Source of the DNA: Cloeon dipterum
Taxonomy: Eukaryota; Arthropoda; Insecta; Ephemeroptera; Baetidae
Assembly: GCF_949628265.1 (NCBI RefSeq)
Contig: NC_088788.1
Location: 20,336,001-20,400,000 of the forward strand
DNA length: 64,000 nucleotides
Direction: 5' to 3'
Position numbers and translations under genes: made by a program. Each line of letters starts with the position of its first letter. Within the stretch, counting starts at the first letter, position 1. The notes under the pieces were generated by a model. The model ran no database searches. It saw only the letters and a program-made list of their open reading frames with translations, and was not told the DNA's origin. This document shows positions 41,501 to 51,614 of the stretch, piece after piece.

Positions 41501-44500
41501 GAATGTGCACCAGCTAGACCGACTCAAATATACCTTCGGTCACGATTAAAAGTAAATTACGTCACAACCGTGTGCGCCTTCATTTGCGAGCGGCATACCA
41601 ACCGTCGCGAAACGTGCTGCCAGAAGAAGAATGCACCACTTTTCTGCCAAAATCGTCGCCCCCGAAAAATCGTTTGGATGGTGTGATAAGGAATTCACGA
41701 CTTCTGGCTTATTGTTCAGCACAATCGACAAAGACCCAGACGACAGGCACTATGTCTTTTGAATGCTGTTCAAAATATTAATTTGATTATAATCTGGTTT
41801 GAAATTGGGTTAACGCGGAGTGCTGAATGAGCCAAACTGTGGAATTAAGGAAATGACCCACGCTTGCATCAATGCAGATGCATTTCCCGATTTAAACAGA
41901 ATGCCTAGCACAGTTGCGTGGTGACGCATCTGCTATTTCAGGTGCTCAAGTACGAGAACGGCGGCAGTTTGGAGGACACCAAGGTGAAGGGCAGTACGGT
42001 CGAGAAAGAGAGTGCCGGCGAGGAATTTGTCAGATTTTGCAGGCCAGACCGAGAGTACCGCGGGGGCATTTACCTTTCGCGTTCCTCGCATAACTGCCAA
42101 GGAGGCAGGTACACAATATCCAAGTTAAAAAGCAGGAGGAGTGTTCAATTGCAGTTTAGGGAAATGATTTTTCATTCCACGTGTGCCCTACTTAGGGATA
42201 CAAAAAACAAGACGAGAAGGGCCTCTTTCTTGGGTGATCAAAATTTCAAAGGAATGCGGCTCCATCTCTTTATTGAGTTGCTCATCTCACCATACAGCAA
42301 GATGAGAACAAGAGGAGAGAAATATTTTTATGGTTGCCTGCATAATGATGACCGGCAACTTGATGCCCAATGGAATTTCTCAGTCTTATTTTGTCTCTTG
42401 AGCAAACACTTCCCGACCGTTTTTCACTCCACTCGAGAAGAAAACCTTTTGTCTGAAACCGTTTTCTCTACGTTTACTTAATTTCCAACCATCTTTTCAC
42501 TCAACAGTCGTAAAAAGTTTATTAAAATATCAAATATAAAAAGTTGAACAAGTTAATAAAGCCCGCCTGTGACCAAGAGTCCCGCACACTGAACGGGATG
42601 GCAGCGACATCTAAACAAGTTCTGGCGCGTTTTAACTTGAAAAATAAGACGCAGAGCGCCACCTGCCAGCAACTCAAGGGGACAACGGGAAAGGTTAATG
42701 ACTGACCCAATGTCAGCATATTGAAGCCATATCATACCAATCAGTCATGACTAGGAAATAATCAACTAACCTTGCATTTTCAAAAGTTGCAGACGGAGAC
42801 CCTCCAATAGCACCAAAACTTACACCTACAGCCAACCCCTCTGAAAACAGGAGGAAATTTTGATCAATTAATGGCTTATTGAGTGTGGTGTGTACAGTTT
42901 AATTTCAAGCAAAAATTCACAAGCAAAGATGTCTGTGTGCCATAACAGAATTTTTACAGTATTCAAAAAAAAATTAGCACAAACAAGTGTTTTTTAAGTA
43001 ACTGCATTTTATGACGTTGAATAGAAATACAATTTTTGTTTCATATTTATAGGCGCCAGCAGCATCAAAATATTTCACACATTTAGGCAATGAGAATTTT
43101 AAATTTATAAATCACAGACTATAATTTCAAAATAAATATGCAGAAGAAAAATCTGTTTCAATCAATGCAATTATGATGAGGAACACATAACTGCCAAGAT
43201 CAGAATTTTAATTAATAAAAAAAATCATTGTGACACTATGACCATGACAATACATTTAAGATTATACAGTCAAAGTTTTGAATGATTGTTATCTCTATAT
43301 TAGCTCTGCTGGCATTTGGGAAAAATGACCACATTGACTCACCAGGGAAGTTATGAACAGTAATAGCTATGATGAGAAGGAGGATTCGTTTCCACCTCTT
43401 TTTGTTTCCTGAAGCTGTCAGAGCTTCCTCATTTGACTGGGCAGAATCCAGGTCCACCTGGATGTTGTTAGAAGTTTCACACTCAGAGGGACTGGGCAAA
43501 GTGTCCGTCAAGCACACGTGCCTCCTTGTTGCCGTGCTGGTTTGTTCATCACAGGCGCCTGCAAACCGAATGAATAAGATAATAGGAGTGGTTTAGAACA
43601 GATACACATACGTTGAACTGTGTATTAAATAAAACGAATATTTGTTATGAGTCAATATAAAGCTTCGTTTTGTCAAAGAGTGCAGTCTACATAACAAACA
43701 GAAATGCATCCCACCTGATGACCACTTCTCGCAGTTCACGATTGTTTCAAGTTAAAAGCTAATCTAACCTTTGTGTTTGGAGGGAGTGTCTTTTTTGTGG
43801 CCCCGCTTTTTCCTCTTCGATGTCCGCGGGTTCCCACTAACCTCTTTGACTGCTTCGGCAAGCAGGACTGCAACACATCACCAACACACTCTTATTCGCC
43901 CAAGACAACGACGCAAGGGTGATTGTGCGCACCCTTAGCCACACCAGGAGAAACAAATCAACACAGTAGCCTCCAAAAACAAAGTTTGCTGGACAAGCGT
44001 GAAAAAGGGAGCGAAAAATAGAAAAAGAAAGCAGCGCAGAAGTCAGTGTTTTAAGTCTTTGCTAGTCTTTGGTTTCAAGCAAGTGTACTTCTCTAAATTC
44101 AATGTCGTGATGGATGAAATGCTTAAGAGAAGCCAAGCAGCGCCTACAAATATGAACAGAACTTTTCCTAAACTCATCTTCTAGCTTCTTATTGCCAAAG
44201 GTCCAAATTAAACACATCTAAATCTTTGGCATATTAAAGAAAATGTACTTATTTCAATCCTGATAACAACAACGACAAATTATAAGCAAAATATATAATA
44301 ATGTGGAATGCCTCTGGAAGATAATAATATGTATGTATATGATGTTGCTTAGTTGGACTGTATTAACTGTACAACTTTCAACATTTTTCTTTATGCGATT
44401 TTAGAACTTTTATACTTCAGGGATAGAGTGTATTTCAAGACCAAATTTTGGTATTGTCTGGAACTTTTCTTGCCGAAACTGGTATTGTTCCGGTATTGTT

Positions 44501-47500
44501 TCTGAAAGGAATATTTAAAATTTTCTTGTCTTGTATTGTTTTTCAATCCTTCTTGTTTTGGTATTGCTTTTCTGACAAAAAAATCTTGTTTCGGTATTGT
44601 TTTTTTTTTTTTTTTTTTTTGAAAAAATTCTGGTTTTTGGGATTTTTCTGGAAGGCATCTTTTTTAAGTTTTATATTATCAAATCTTACTTTGGCATTTT
44701 AATAAAATTTTCATTTTGCTTGATTAAATATATTTTAAAATTGAAACTAGAGAGGGGACCAGGGACAGGGATTACAGGATTCCCGTCCCGTCCCTGAGGG
44801 ACGCGGGTTGAATTTTTTATTTCAAGACAGGGGTGGGACGGGACAGGGACAATCTTCAGCGGGACGAGGGACAGTTTTATCGGCAGCAATGGCAAAGTGC
44901 AGCATTAAAAGCCTAAAGATTCTCACTTTGTCAACTCGAGGAGGAAAGAAAGCTATCGGGGTTCGCCAAATTTGCAATACGCAAAAATACAACTGCAACA
45001 CTGGTTTTTTACGCAAAAATTAACAGTTGGAAAACACCTAGTTTTGTTTTTGTCCGCATTTTTCCGAACTTTACACCGAAAGAGTCGTATACATATTTCG
45101 TGCCAAAATAGTCAGAAATTTTGGAATATTGCAATGAGAGATTAAATTTTCGGTCTCTTGGTATAACCAGTGCAGGGTTCGTAAAAACACGCATTTTTTC
45201 GGAAAAAAACCAACTGCATTGCATAAATTTTTTTGCGGATGTTTCTGCAATTTTTATTGAAAAAAAAAATTTACATGACCAAAAATAGGGATTTTTAAAA
45301 ATTAGAAGAATTTTTCTATGAAAATTTCTCTACCACCATAAAGAATTCAGGTAAAAACAATATTCTTGTATTGCCTTTTCCAGTATTGTTTGGTATTGTT
45401 CTGGTATTGAATTTTGAAAAAAATCCGGCAAAACAAGAACAATACCGGAAATCCGGTATTATTTTTCGGTCTTGTTCTTGAAATACACCCTATTCAGGGA
45501 TAAACTGAGTCTATAATCATGATTTTTTTATTATTGATAATACAATTTTAAAAATTGTACAAAAGGACCCTAATTTTAAAAAAAATATCTAAATTAAGTT
45601 TTTGGGCTCATTGTGAGGGTGAGGAAGGAAAAAAGAGTTTGCACCTACAACATGCAGGGTACCCAGGCGGTCAACCATTCATGTACTCGACGTAGCTTAA
45701 TTTCAGTGATAGGGGATAAAGGCCCACTCCGGGCACGCCAGACACTTTAGACAACTCAATGGCTGGACGAGAACCAGTGTCCAGCATGCTCAACGTAATA
45801 TGGTCATAGACAAAAACTTCTTGTATCCGCTTTAAAAAATACCAATTCTTGAGTAGAGGTCGTCTATAGAATAAACAGCATTATTTATTTCTCTAGTCCG
45901 TTGCATGAATGATGATATGATTTGAAGCTCAGTTGTTGTTATTAAGATTTTCCAATTAAGTGCATTGGTAATAAGTGAAATAAAACAGTCGGAGTTTTTT
46001 AGCTGTAGCATAAGTTTAACTAAGTAAATGTGTACACAACACAAAAACCTATCATGTGATGCAATTCTGTATCTAATACTCACGACCTACTTTTCGTGTG
46101 TTACGTGAAAAGCTGCTCCTTAGCGTGCAAGAGCGCAGAGGTGCTGATACTTTCCCACAAAATAACCTTGAGTGCAACAATAATGTGTGCTTGTGCCAAT
46201 GCCTGAAAATTTTATACCCACCGGAAGGCTCGATGAGTCCTGGCACTCCGAATTTAGCGAGCAAGACGTCGGTGCTGAAGACAAAAAAGGCACCAAGCAT
46301 GAAGCCGCAAGAGACGGGGACGAAGGCCCACTCTCCATCAGCGCCGTACATGCCGGACACTTTGGCCAACTCTATGGCTGGAGACAAGAGTGACCAGTAG
46401 GAGGCGGCGGTCATAACACCGGCAGCGAAACCCAAAGAACCGTCCAGCAGTTTCCTCTAAAATAAAATAGCAACTTTATTTCAACAAAACAAAATAAGTA
46501 CATTATAATTGAAAACTAGATGTAACTCTAGGAGTTGTTTTTTATAAGCAACGATTATGGTCCTATCATAATATATTATGAATTTTGTTATGTGTCATTT
46601 GCGGCTCAGTACTGCAAGGAATTACATTGTAATTAATCGTTTATGCAATATTTTTGCTAATACTTATGCCTTTTCTTGCTACATTTTATATTAATTCTTT
46701 AATTTTATGTATTGACATGCAAGAATAAACACGAATAATTATGGAACTCTTGGGGGTTCCTTGATTTTCTGGTGGCCAAAATGAGATGACTTCTCGAAAA
46801 GACGTTTAAGACCTCTTGAGTGATATAGTTAAAATATCTCAAATATGTGCATTAAGATGACAACAGGGACCAGCAGACGATAAAGGACAAAGAATGAATA
46901 AAATGAATATTTTAATAAAATTAACCTTATTGTATTTTAATAAATATCAAAACCTTTTTAAAATATTTATTTTGGGCAAGGCTTAACTTTAGTCCGACTC
47001 AAAAAATAACAACAATAAAAGGGATAATTTGCCCCGGCCCCTCCAAGACCGACATTAAGAATATTTTCCATCATCTCTTAAAGTTCAATTGTTGCAGAAA
47101 TTTTAGAGTGTTGTGAATGTGTTTTAGAATAGGCCTTGTCCAACTCGGCTATCTTTTTGATTTGCCGACGTTTCAACGACATGTTCACTTTGTACATGTG
47201 CCCTTTTCACTTTTTTTGTATTACATTGATGTCAGTGTAATAAATGAAAAAAATAAATCTGCAAGATTTAACGACAAATCCAAAGGAATCCATTGAATTA
47301 ATTGTGACGTCTTGAAACATCATTCAGTGGGTCGCAATTTTTTTCTTGCTTTTTTTATTCCTGTCTGAGGACCGGGAAGGGCGCGCACTGTATGAAAATA
47401 AAAAATTTAAGTGTCTTACAAATTATTGATTAAATAAAAAACACTTTGAAGTTGGTTACAGCGCTTGATGCCAAGGTAATTTACAGGCTCATTTGATAAC

Positions 47501-47761
47501 ATCTTCCAGATTTAACAAAAGCTTTGAAAATATTACTAGCCACCCCAGAGTTCAGATCAGTGGTATTTGGAAGAACGTTTTTCAATAAGAGTCTAAAAGA
47601 TTTCCGAAATATTTGGCGACTGTTTGATATAGTTGCTTGAGACTGAGCGCGTGCCAAACGGCACATTATGTTGTCTTCCCTAACATGGCGAGTTTGTACC
47701 ATGAATGAAATAATTTATATGAATGAATGAAATATTTATTAGACACCAAAGGGGTACAACA

Positions 47762-47827
<66 letters not shown>

Positions 47828-49963
47828 TTACAGAACAATGCTCATTTTTGCTTTGGTGGCACAGTGTCAAAATGTTTTTATTGTTTTTATCATATTCGAG
47901 AAAATGGTAGAAACGATTGGTTTGTCACAGAATTTGCACTCACAGTCCTCATTCGCGTAGGAGTGATAGGTCAAATTTTTACAAATCAAATAGTGAAAAC
48001 CGTGACAAGCATGTCTCGTGAACATGTGTCTGTTAATACAAAAAAGGCTCCCTTCTAATTTTGGTTGACCATGGCGGGGGTGACGGAAAAACCCCGGGTC
48101 GATCTCAGAGGCCTTAAAATCCTGGCTAGCCATGAACTTTCTTAATGAATCAGTCTCCGGCAGTGAAAATCTTGCTATCCATTCTTTTACAAGGAATTCA
48201 GTGTCTGCTAATTTATACGTCCGCCTGGATTTCATTAATTTAGATACGGATAGAGCTCTTTTTAGGAATCTTGATTTGGAGGATTCTAAGATATTTAAGT
48301 CTTTGAGATTTAAAAATTGCCAAATAGCCTCTATTCCGTAGCTCGCGATTAGAGCTATTACTAGATCGTATAGTTTCAAAGCAGTGATAATATATAATTT
48401 ATACAAAAAGATTTTTAAAATTTCCTGATTGTAATCCGTGTAATTTTGACCGAATTAATTAATTATTTTTTATATCCCATGAAATAGGGCTGCAGTTAAC
48501 AGCCGAAACTGTAATAGCAACAAGCGTTAAAATGACGACATCAACGAAGAATAGCCGGTTTTTCTTATTCAATAAGGGAATTCGATGCATAAATATTTGT
48601 AGAACCTCGAAAGAATCAAAAATTAAATGGTCTAAGTGTTAGATAACAGATAATTCCGAGAGTCGCAGTTTTTAATGTAGTTTCAAGGTCGAGCAGAAAA
48701 TGAAAGTCGCGAAAAGGGTCAAGTGGCAAATCTTTACAGCCTGAATAAATAATGCATACGACTTTTAAGTCGCAAGGGCATCTTTGAATAATTGTTATGA
48801 TGTCCAATGCTAAACGACAACATCAAATAACAGCAACGAAAAGTAACCAAGTATTCCTTTAAATAGTGCGACATTGTATTAATTAAATCAGTTATGAAAA
48901 AAGGTTACTGCAGAGCGTACTAATAGGAAAAACTGTACAGTAACGAGATAACATTGTCAAGCACAATGAGGTAACCTTTTATCGGGAAGTGTCCTAGCCA
49001 TTCTAGTGTAGCACCAATTAAGGGGATAATGGAGAAGTCAATGATGGGAAATATCAAATCTAATAACGGCTTTTTCTTGAAATCATAAAATGCTTGATAA
49101 GTTTTGAGGCCCATTTATTTCTTCCGTGCACTACACTTCTGATAATTGATAATGAGTGAATGTGAAATGACAATCACAGACAGCAAATGTGTTATTATGT
49201 ACATGTTTATAGTGATATCGAGTGGTATAATTTTTTTTAAACGGATAAATATGAATTTAAGAACACTGTTTATAAAAGCAAGTCTGATTCTCTGATTGTG
49301 AGAGAACAAAAGAATGAAACCCTGATAACTACATATCTTATAATTTTAAATGCACAAAACGATTTCGTTAAAAACAAAAAACATTTTTTAAAATCCAATC
49401 TGTTTGTCACCCTTTGAAAAATAATATCGTTTTCATTGCAACGGACGTGAAAGAAACCAGGCCAAATTACAAATAATATAATAATGAAGCCTGTCTGCAC
49501 GGTTATAATCACTACTGGGTAGGTTGTCAAGGTTTCCTTCGCTAATTGTGTATGTCCATGAAAATATCCGATTACAAAAGTGTAATGATCCCTATGAAAT
49601 GTTACATATATTTTTCTCAATAAAAGTATTATACGAGGTAAATATTGCAGATAAAATTTATTAATGTCGATTAAAAAATGAAAACAAAACTTTTCCTGTG
49701 ACATTTCAATTTTTCTTGTGCGATGAAATTTTGTTTTAGATCATTTTTGTTCAAATTTTTAAAAAAAATATCAAAATCGCACATATATGTACAATATCAA
49801 TCTTCTAATTTAACATAACACCACAATTCAAGAACAAATAATGTCTGTTGTGTACCTGGGCTCCGTGGAAGAAAATAACAACAGCCGCCCCCGCAGCAGT
49901 CATCCCCCACGTAAAGAGGGTGCCGAGGATGGCCTGGACGAGAGGTGGGTAACCTTCGATCAT
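23558..49963 (-). CDS. SLC39A11: Zinc transporter ZIP11 (SLC39A11)
   Basis: ZIP-family transporter that moves zinc into the cytoplasm; mammalian ZIP11 is on Golgi and nuclear membranes. Eight coding exons, read downwards: 49963-49856, 46456-46222, 43867-43769, 43558-43343, 42840-42771, 30090-29992, 29938-29780 and 23636-23558. They total 1065 nt (354 aa; human 342) with every junction in phase. The start is [14 protein letters not shown] at 49963. Family hallmarks are [34 protein letters not shown], the paired metal-site motifs [12 protein letters not shown] and [43 protein letters not shown] and a C-terminal [10 protein letters not shown] ending at TAA. Exons 3-4 encode a Lys/Arg-rich cytoplasmic loop (about residues 115-205) that is poorly conserved, as usual. 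The last three exons are separated by introns of 12.7 and 6.1 kb. The intron between exons 2 and 3 carries a transposon and a decayed copy of exon 2. Confidence 0.95.
23637..29779 (-). other. ZIP11 last intron (6.1 kb)
   Basis: The intron lies between the exon ending at 29780 (donor GTGAGT) and the last exon starting at 23636 (acceptor TTTGTGCAG). It contains AT-rich stretches, a CT microsatellite near 27472-27500, a perfect TGACGTCA at 26727-26734 and moderately GC-rich patches around 24.0-24.2 kb and 26.6-26.9 kb. I see no exon with family resemblance on either strand. Confidence 0.6.
27472..27500. repeat. (CT)n microsatellite, interrupted
   Basis: CT-rich run with one TTT interruption inside the last ZIP11 intron. 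Confidence 0.85.
30091..42770 (-). other. ZIP11 large intron (12.7 kb)
   Basis: The intron lies between the exon ending at 42771 (donor GTTAGT) and the exon starting at 30090 (acceptor CTGTTTCAG). AT-rich DNA is interrupted by CpG-rich islands near 30.9-31.7 kb (with a GGCCGGCC-rich near-palindrome at 31138-31159), 36.0-36.7 kb and 37.6-38.1 kb. A perfect TGACGTCA lies at 33364-33371. Long open frames in the islands (for example 36103-36777) have no recognisable domain. A short exon-like plus-strand segment at 41942-41983 is listed separately. Confidence 0.6.
41942..41983 (+). other. Exon-like plus-strand segment (14 codons) inside a ZIP11 intron
   Basis: A 42-base, phase-0 segment encodes [14 protein letters not shown]. 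It is bounded by TGCTATTTCAG on the left and AAG followed by GTGAAG on the right, both good splice sites. It lies at the start of a 187-codon open frame (41918-42481), and a second possible donor (GGCAG followed by GTACAC) is at about 42109. The bases are clearly more GC-rich and codon-like than the flanks. I do not recognise the peptide. It would be antisense to ZIP11 and might be a nested or long-range gene, or chance. Confidence 0.2.
44416..45500. mobile_element. Non-autonomous hAT-like DNA transposon (about 1.07 kb) with 8-bp target duplication
   Basis: The element spans 44424-45492 and is flanked by identical 8-base duplications TTCAGGGA (44416-44423 and 45493-45500). Its termini are inverted: TAGAGTGTATTTCAAGA at the left and, on the opposite strand, TAGGGTGTATTTCAAGA at the right. 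Subterminal regions at both ends carry many copies of the word GGTATTG (or its complement), typical of transposase-binding repeats. The middle holds a T20 run and a GC-rich hairpin around 44756-44800. No transposase is encoded. The 8-bp duplication and TAGGG-type ends fit the hAT superfamily. It sits in the ZIP11 intron between exons 2 and 3. Confidence 0.85.
44600..44620. repeat. Poly(T) run inside the hAT-like element
   Basis: About 21 consecutive T residues within the left half of the transposon. Confidence 0.9.
45660..45795 (-). pseudogene. Decayed partial duplicate of ZIP11 exon 2
   Basis: Read on the minus strand, this intron segment encodes [19 protein letters not shown]. That parallels [23 protein letters not shown] of the real exon 2 (46456-46222). 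The nucleotide similarity is obvious over about 75 bases (45717-45790) and includes GCCCACTC, GACACTTT and AACTC-ATGGCTGGA blocks. The similarity fades on both sides and the frame soon meets a stop, with a gap of about four residues. It lies 430 bases from exon 2, next to the hAT-like element. A tandem duplication of the exon followed by decay is the simplest reading. A former alternative exon is possible. Confidence 0.7.
47700..48455 (-). mobile_element. 5'-truncated non-LTR retrotransposon (LINE) 3' end
   Basis: A minus-strand frame from about 48455 to 47867 encodes some 195 residues. They resemble the region after the reverse transcriptase core in LINE proteins: [40 protein letters not shown], then a Cys/His-rich tail ([16 protein letters not shown] and CECKFC) like the C-terminal zinc-binding part of these proteins. 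Downstream on the same strand come a short 3' UTR, a TA repeat, and the tail AATAAATATTTCATTCATTC, a type of short A/T-rich repeat end common in arthropod LINEs. The 5' part is missing, as in most LINE insertions. Clade not assigned. Confidence 0.65.
47765..47821. repeat. (AT)n microsatellite, about 28 units
   Basis: A pure AT run of 57 bases, between the LINE stop codon and its A/T-rich tail. Confidence 0.97.
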
Positions 49964-51506
49964 CTTAGCTTACAGACTAATGCTCTCTATCTGGCTTTAA
50001 TTAAACCGACTGAGATCAGCGCTGATTGTGCCTTAATTCCGACTGCACTAACAAGACTAACTTTAAGCGCCGTTTCCTCGTCACTGCGGCCTCCACATCT
50101 ACAATAACAAATCCAGCACCATGATTCAAATCTTACCTGGCGTAACTACCCGATATAAAAATAAAATAACATAATTAAGCTAAATTTCAGTCATTTCACT
50201 TGCTAAACAAATTTTAAACAAATTTCTTTATATTTACTTCGTATTTATTTTTGTACCAAGAAAATTTTGACATCCATGATTCAGTTTTACAGAGCGAAAA
50301 ACTTATGATCATCAACTAGTTGCGACATGTTGAATTTTGAATGGAAATAGCGCGAACGCGCTCTGCGCACAAATCGCATGCTGTTGATGGATAGCGCGGC
50401 TCACATTCTCGTCTGGTTCAGTCTGGTTTTAGGATTGATGCCAGTAAATATTTTGGTACACTAGTATAGGTAAACTGGCATGCGTCTTCTTGACGTTCTC
50501 TCTGAAATAAGATCTCGAGGAGCTAAATTAATATGACCCCATAATACCCATAATTTACGTATAACACTCTCAAATTTATCTAGTGCATGCATATTAACCA
50601 TATTAATTAATACACATAATCTGATTATGGTCTATTATATTTTACTTATGAAATGATCAAATGCATTGGCATCAGATTGACCTCTGATTATTTAATATTT
50701 TTTAGCTAAAATTTGTTTGGTTTTTTGTTAAGGAATTAATTTATGCACCTTATAAAATTATATGTTGTATACTGAATTAGATATTTATATTAATTTCAAA
50801 CAGAGATTTCAAAAAATTAAAACACCATTAATCGACATGATGTATTATTATAGTATTCGACTAGAGACGTTAAATAGGATAAAAATAAATTAATTGGGGT
50901 AAAAATAAATTTTACTCATCAGCATTTAAATTATTTAAAAATAAGTGCCTTTGAAGAATCTAAAATTTCTTTATTAAATTTTATGATACTAGTCAATTCA
51001 TTATTGTGCCATAAATTCTATTATAATGAAATAGTAAATTTAGCTTCATTTTTAAGTAACAAATAATTATTATTGTATTTATAGCAGGCCTAAATATCTG
51101 CGGATGTTATTGTCAAGCATTTTGGAGGAAACCATTTTCCCTATTTGTAAGTTTTTTTTTTAAAAATCGTAAACGAAATCACTGTTGTAGCTCGGGAAAA
51201 ACACTCAGCAGTGTTATGTAAGCAAGAAAAGCCAGATGTTTCAATTTATAGTACTATAATAACCGGTAAAAATCCAGCATATCCATATATTTTGCTTAGC
51301 ATACACATTAAATTAAAGAAAAAACTTTTGAAAGTTACACGATTTTTCCAACTATTACAATAAATGTTCCTTTTCATTTTCTCTACGTGAAAAAATAAAT
51401 GTATTTTGAGTTTTATTAATTCCATCAATATGCAGAGCATAATATTTAAGTCAGTTGGCTTTTCCACGACAGATTAAGAAGAAAAAAATACGGCTAATTT
51501 GTAAAT
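49964..51506. other. Spacer between ZIP11 start and amidase 3' end
   Basis: The first 150-450 bases upstream of the ZIP11 start (to about 50.45 kb) are richer in G+C and CpG and should hold its 5' UTR and promoter. The rest is very AT-rich. No gene seen. Confidence 0.4.
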
Positions 51507-51512
51507 TTTATT
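51507..51512 (-). terminator. Polyadenylation signal AATAAA for the amidase gene
   Basis: TTTATT on the given strand, that is AATAAA on the minus strand, about 100 bases downstream of the amidase stop codon. The spacing is reasonable. Not proven by a transcript. Confidence 0.45.
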
Positions 51513-51614
51513 TTTTATAATATAGCAATGCTGGGATAACAAGTATGAAGTTTTTAAAATATAAAAATGAATGCATATTTAAAAGCACTTTGCAGCTGCA
51601 GTCTTTATACTGTT

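Larger units (their letters stand above)
46457..49855 (-). other. ZIP11 first intron (3.4 kb)
   Basis: AT-rich intron between exon 1 (donor GTACAC) and exon 2 (acceptor TTTATTTTAG). It contains a truncated LINE and a TA microsatellite, listed separately. The part from 48.5 to 49.8 kb shows only short AT-driven open frames. A 70-residue frame at 47481-47702 (minus), [18 protein letters not shown] and onward, is not recognised and may be transposon debris. Confidence 0.6.

Noticed and set aside
46073..46221. Extension of the ZIP11 exon-2 frame beyond 46222
   Set aside because: The frame reads into the intron past a GTGGGT donor whose phase matches the next exon; family similarity stops at the donor.
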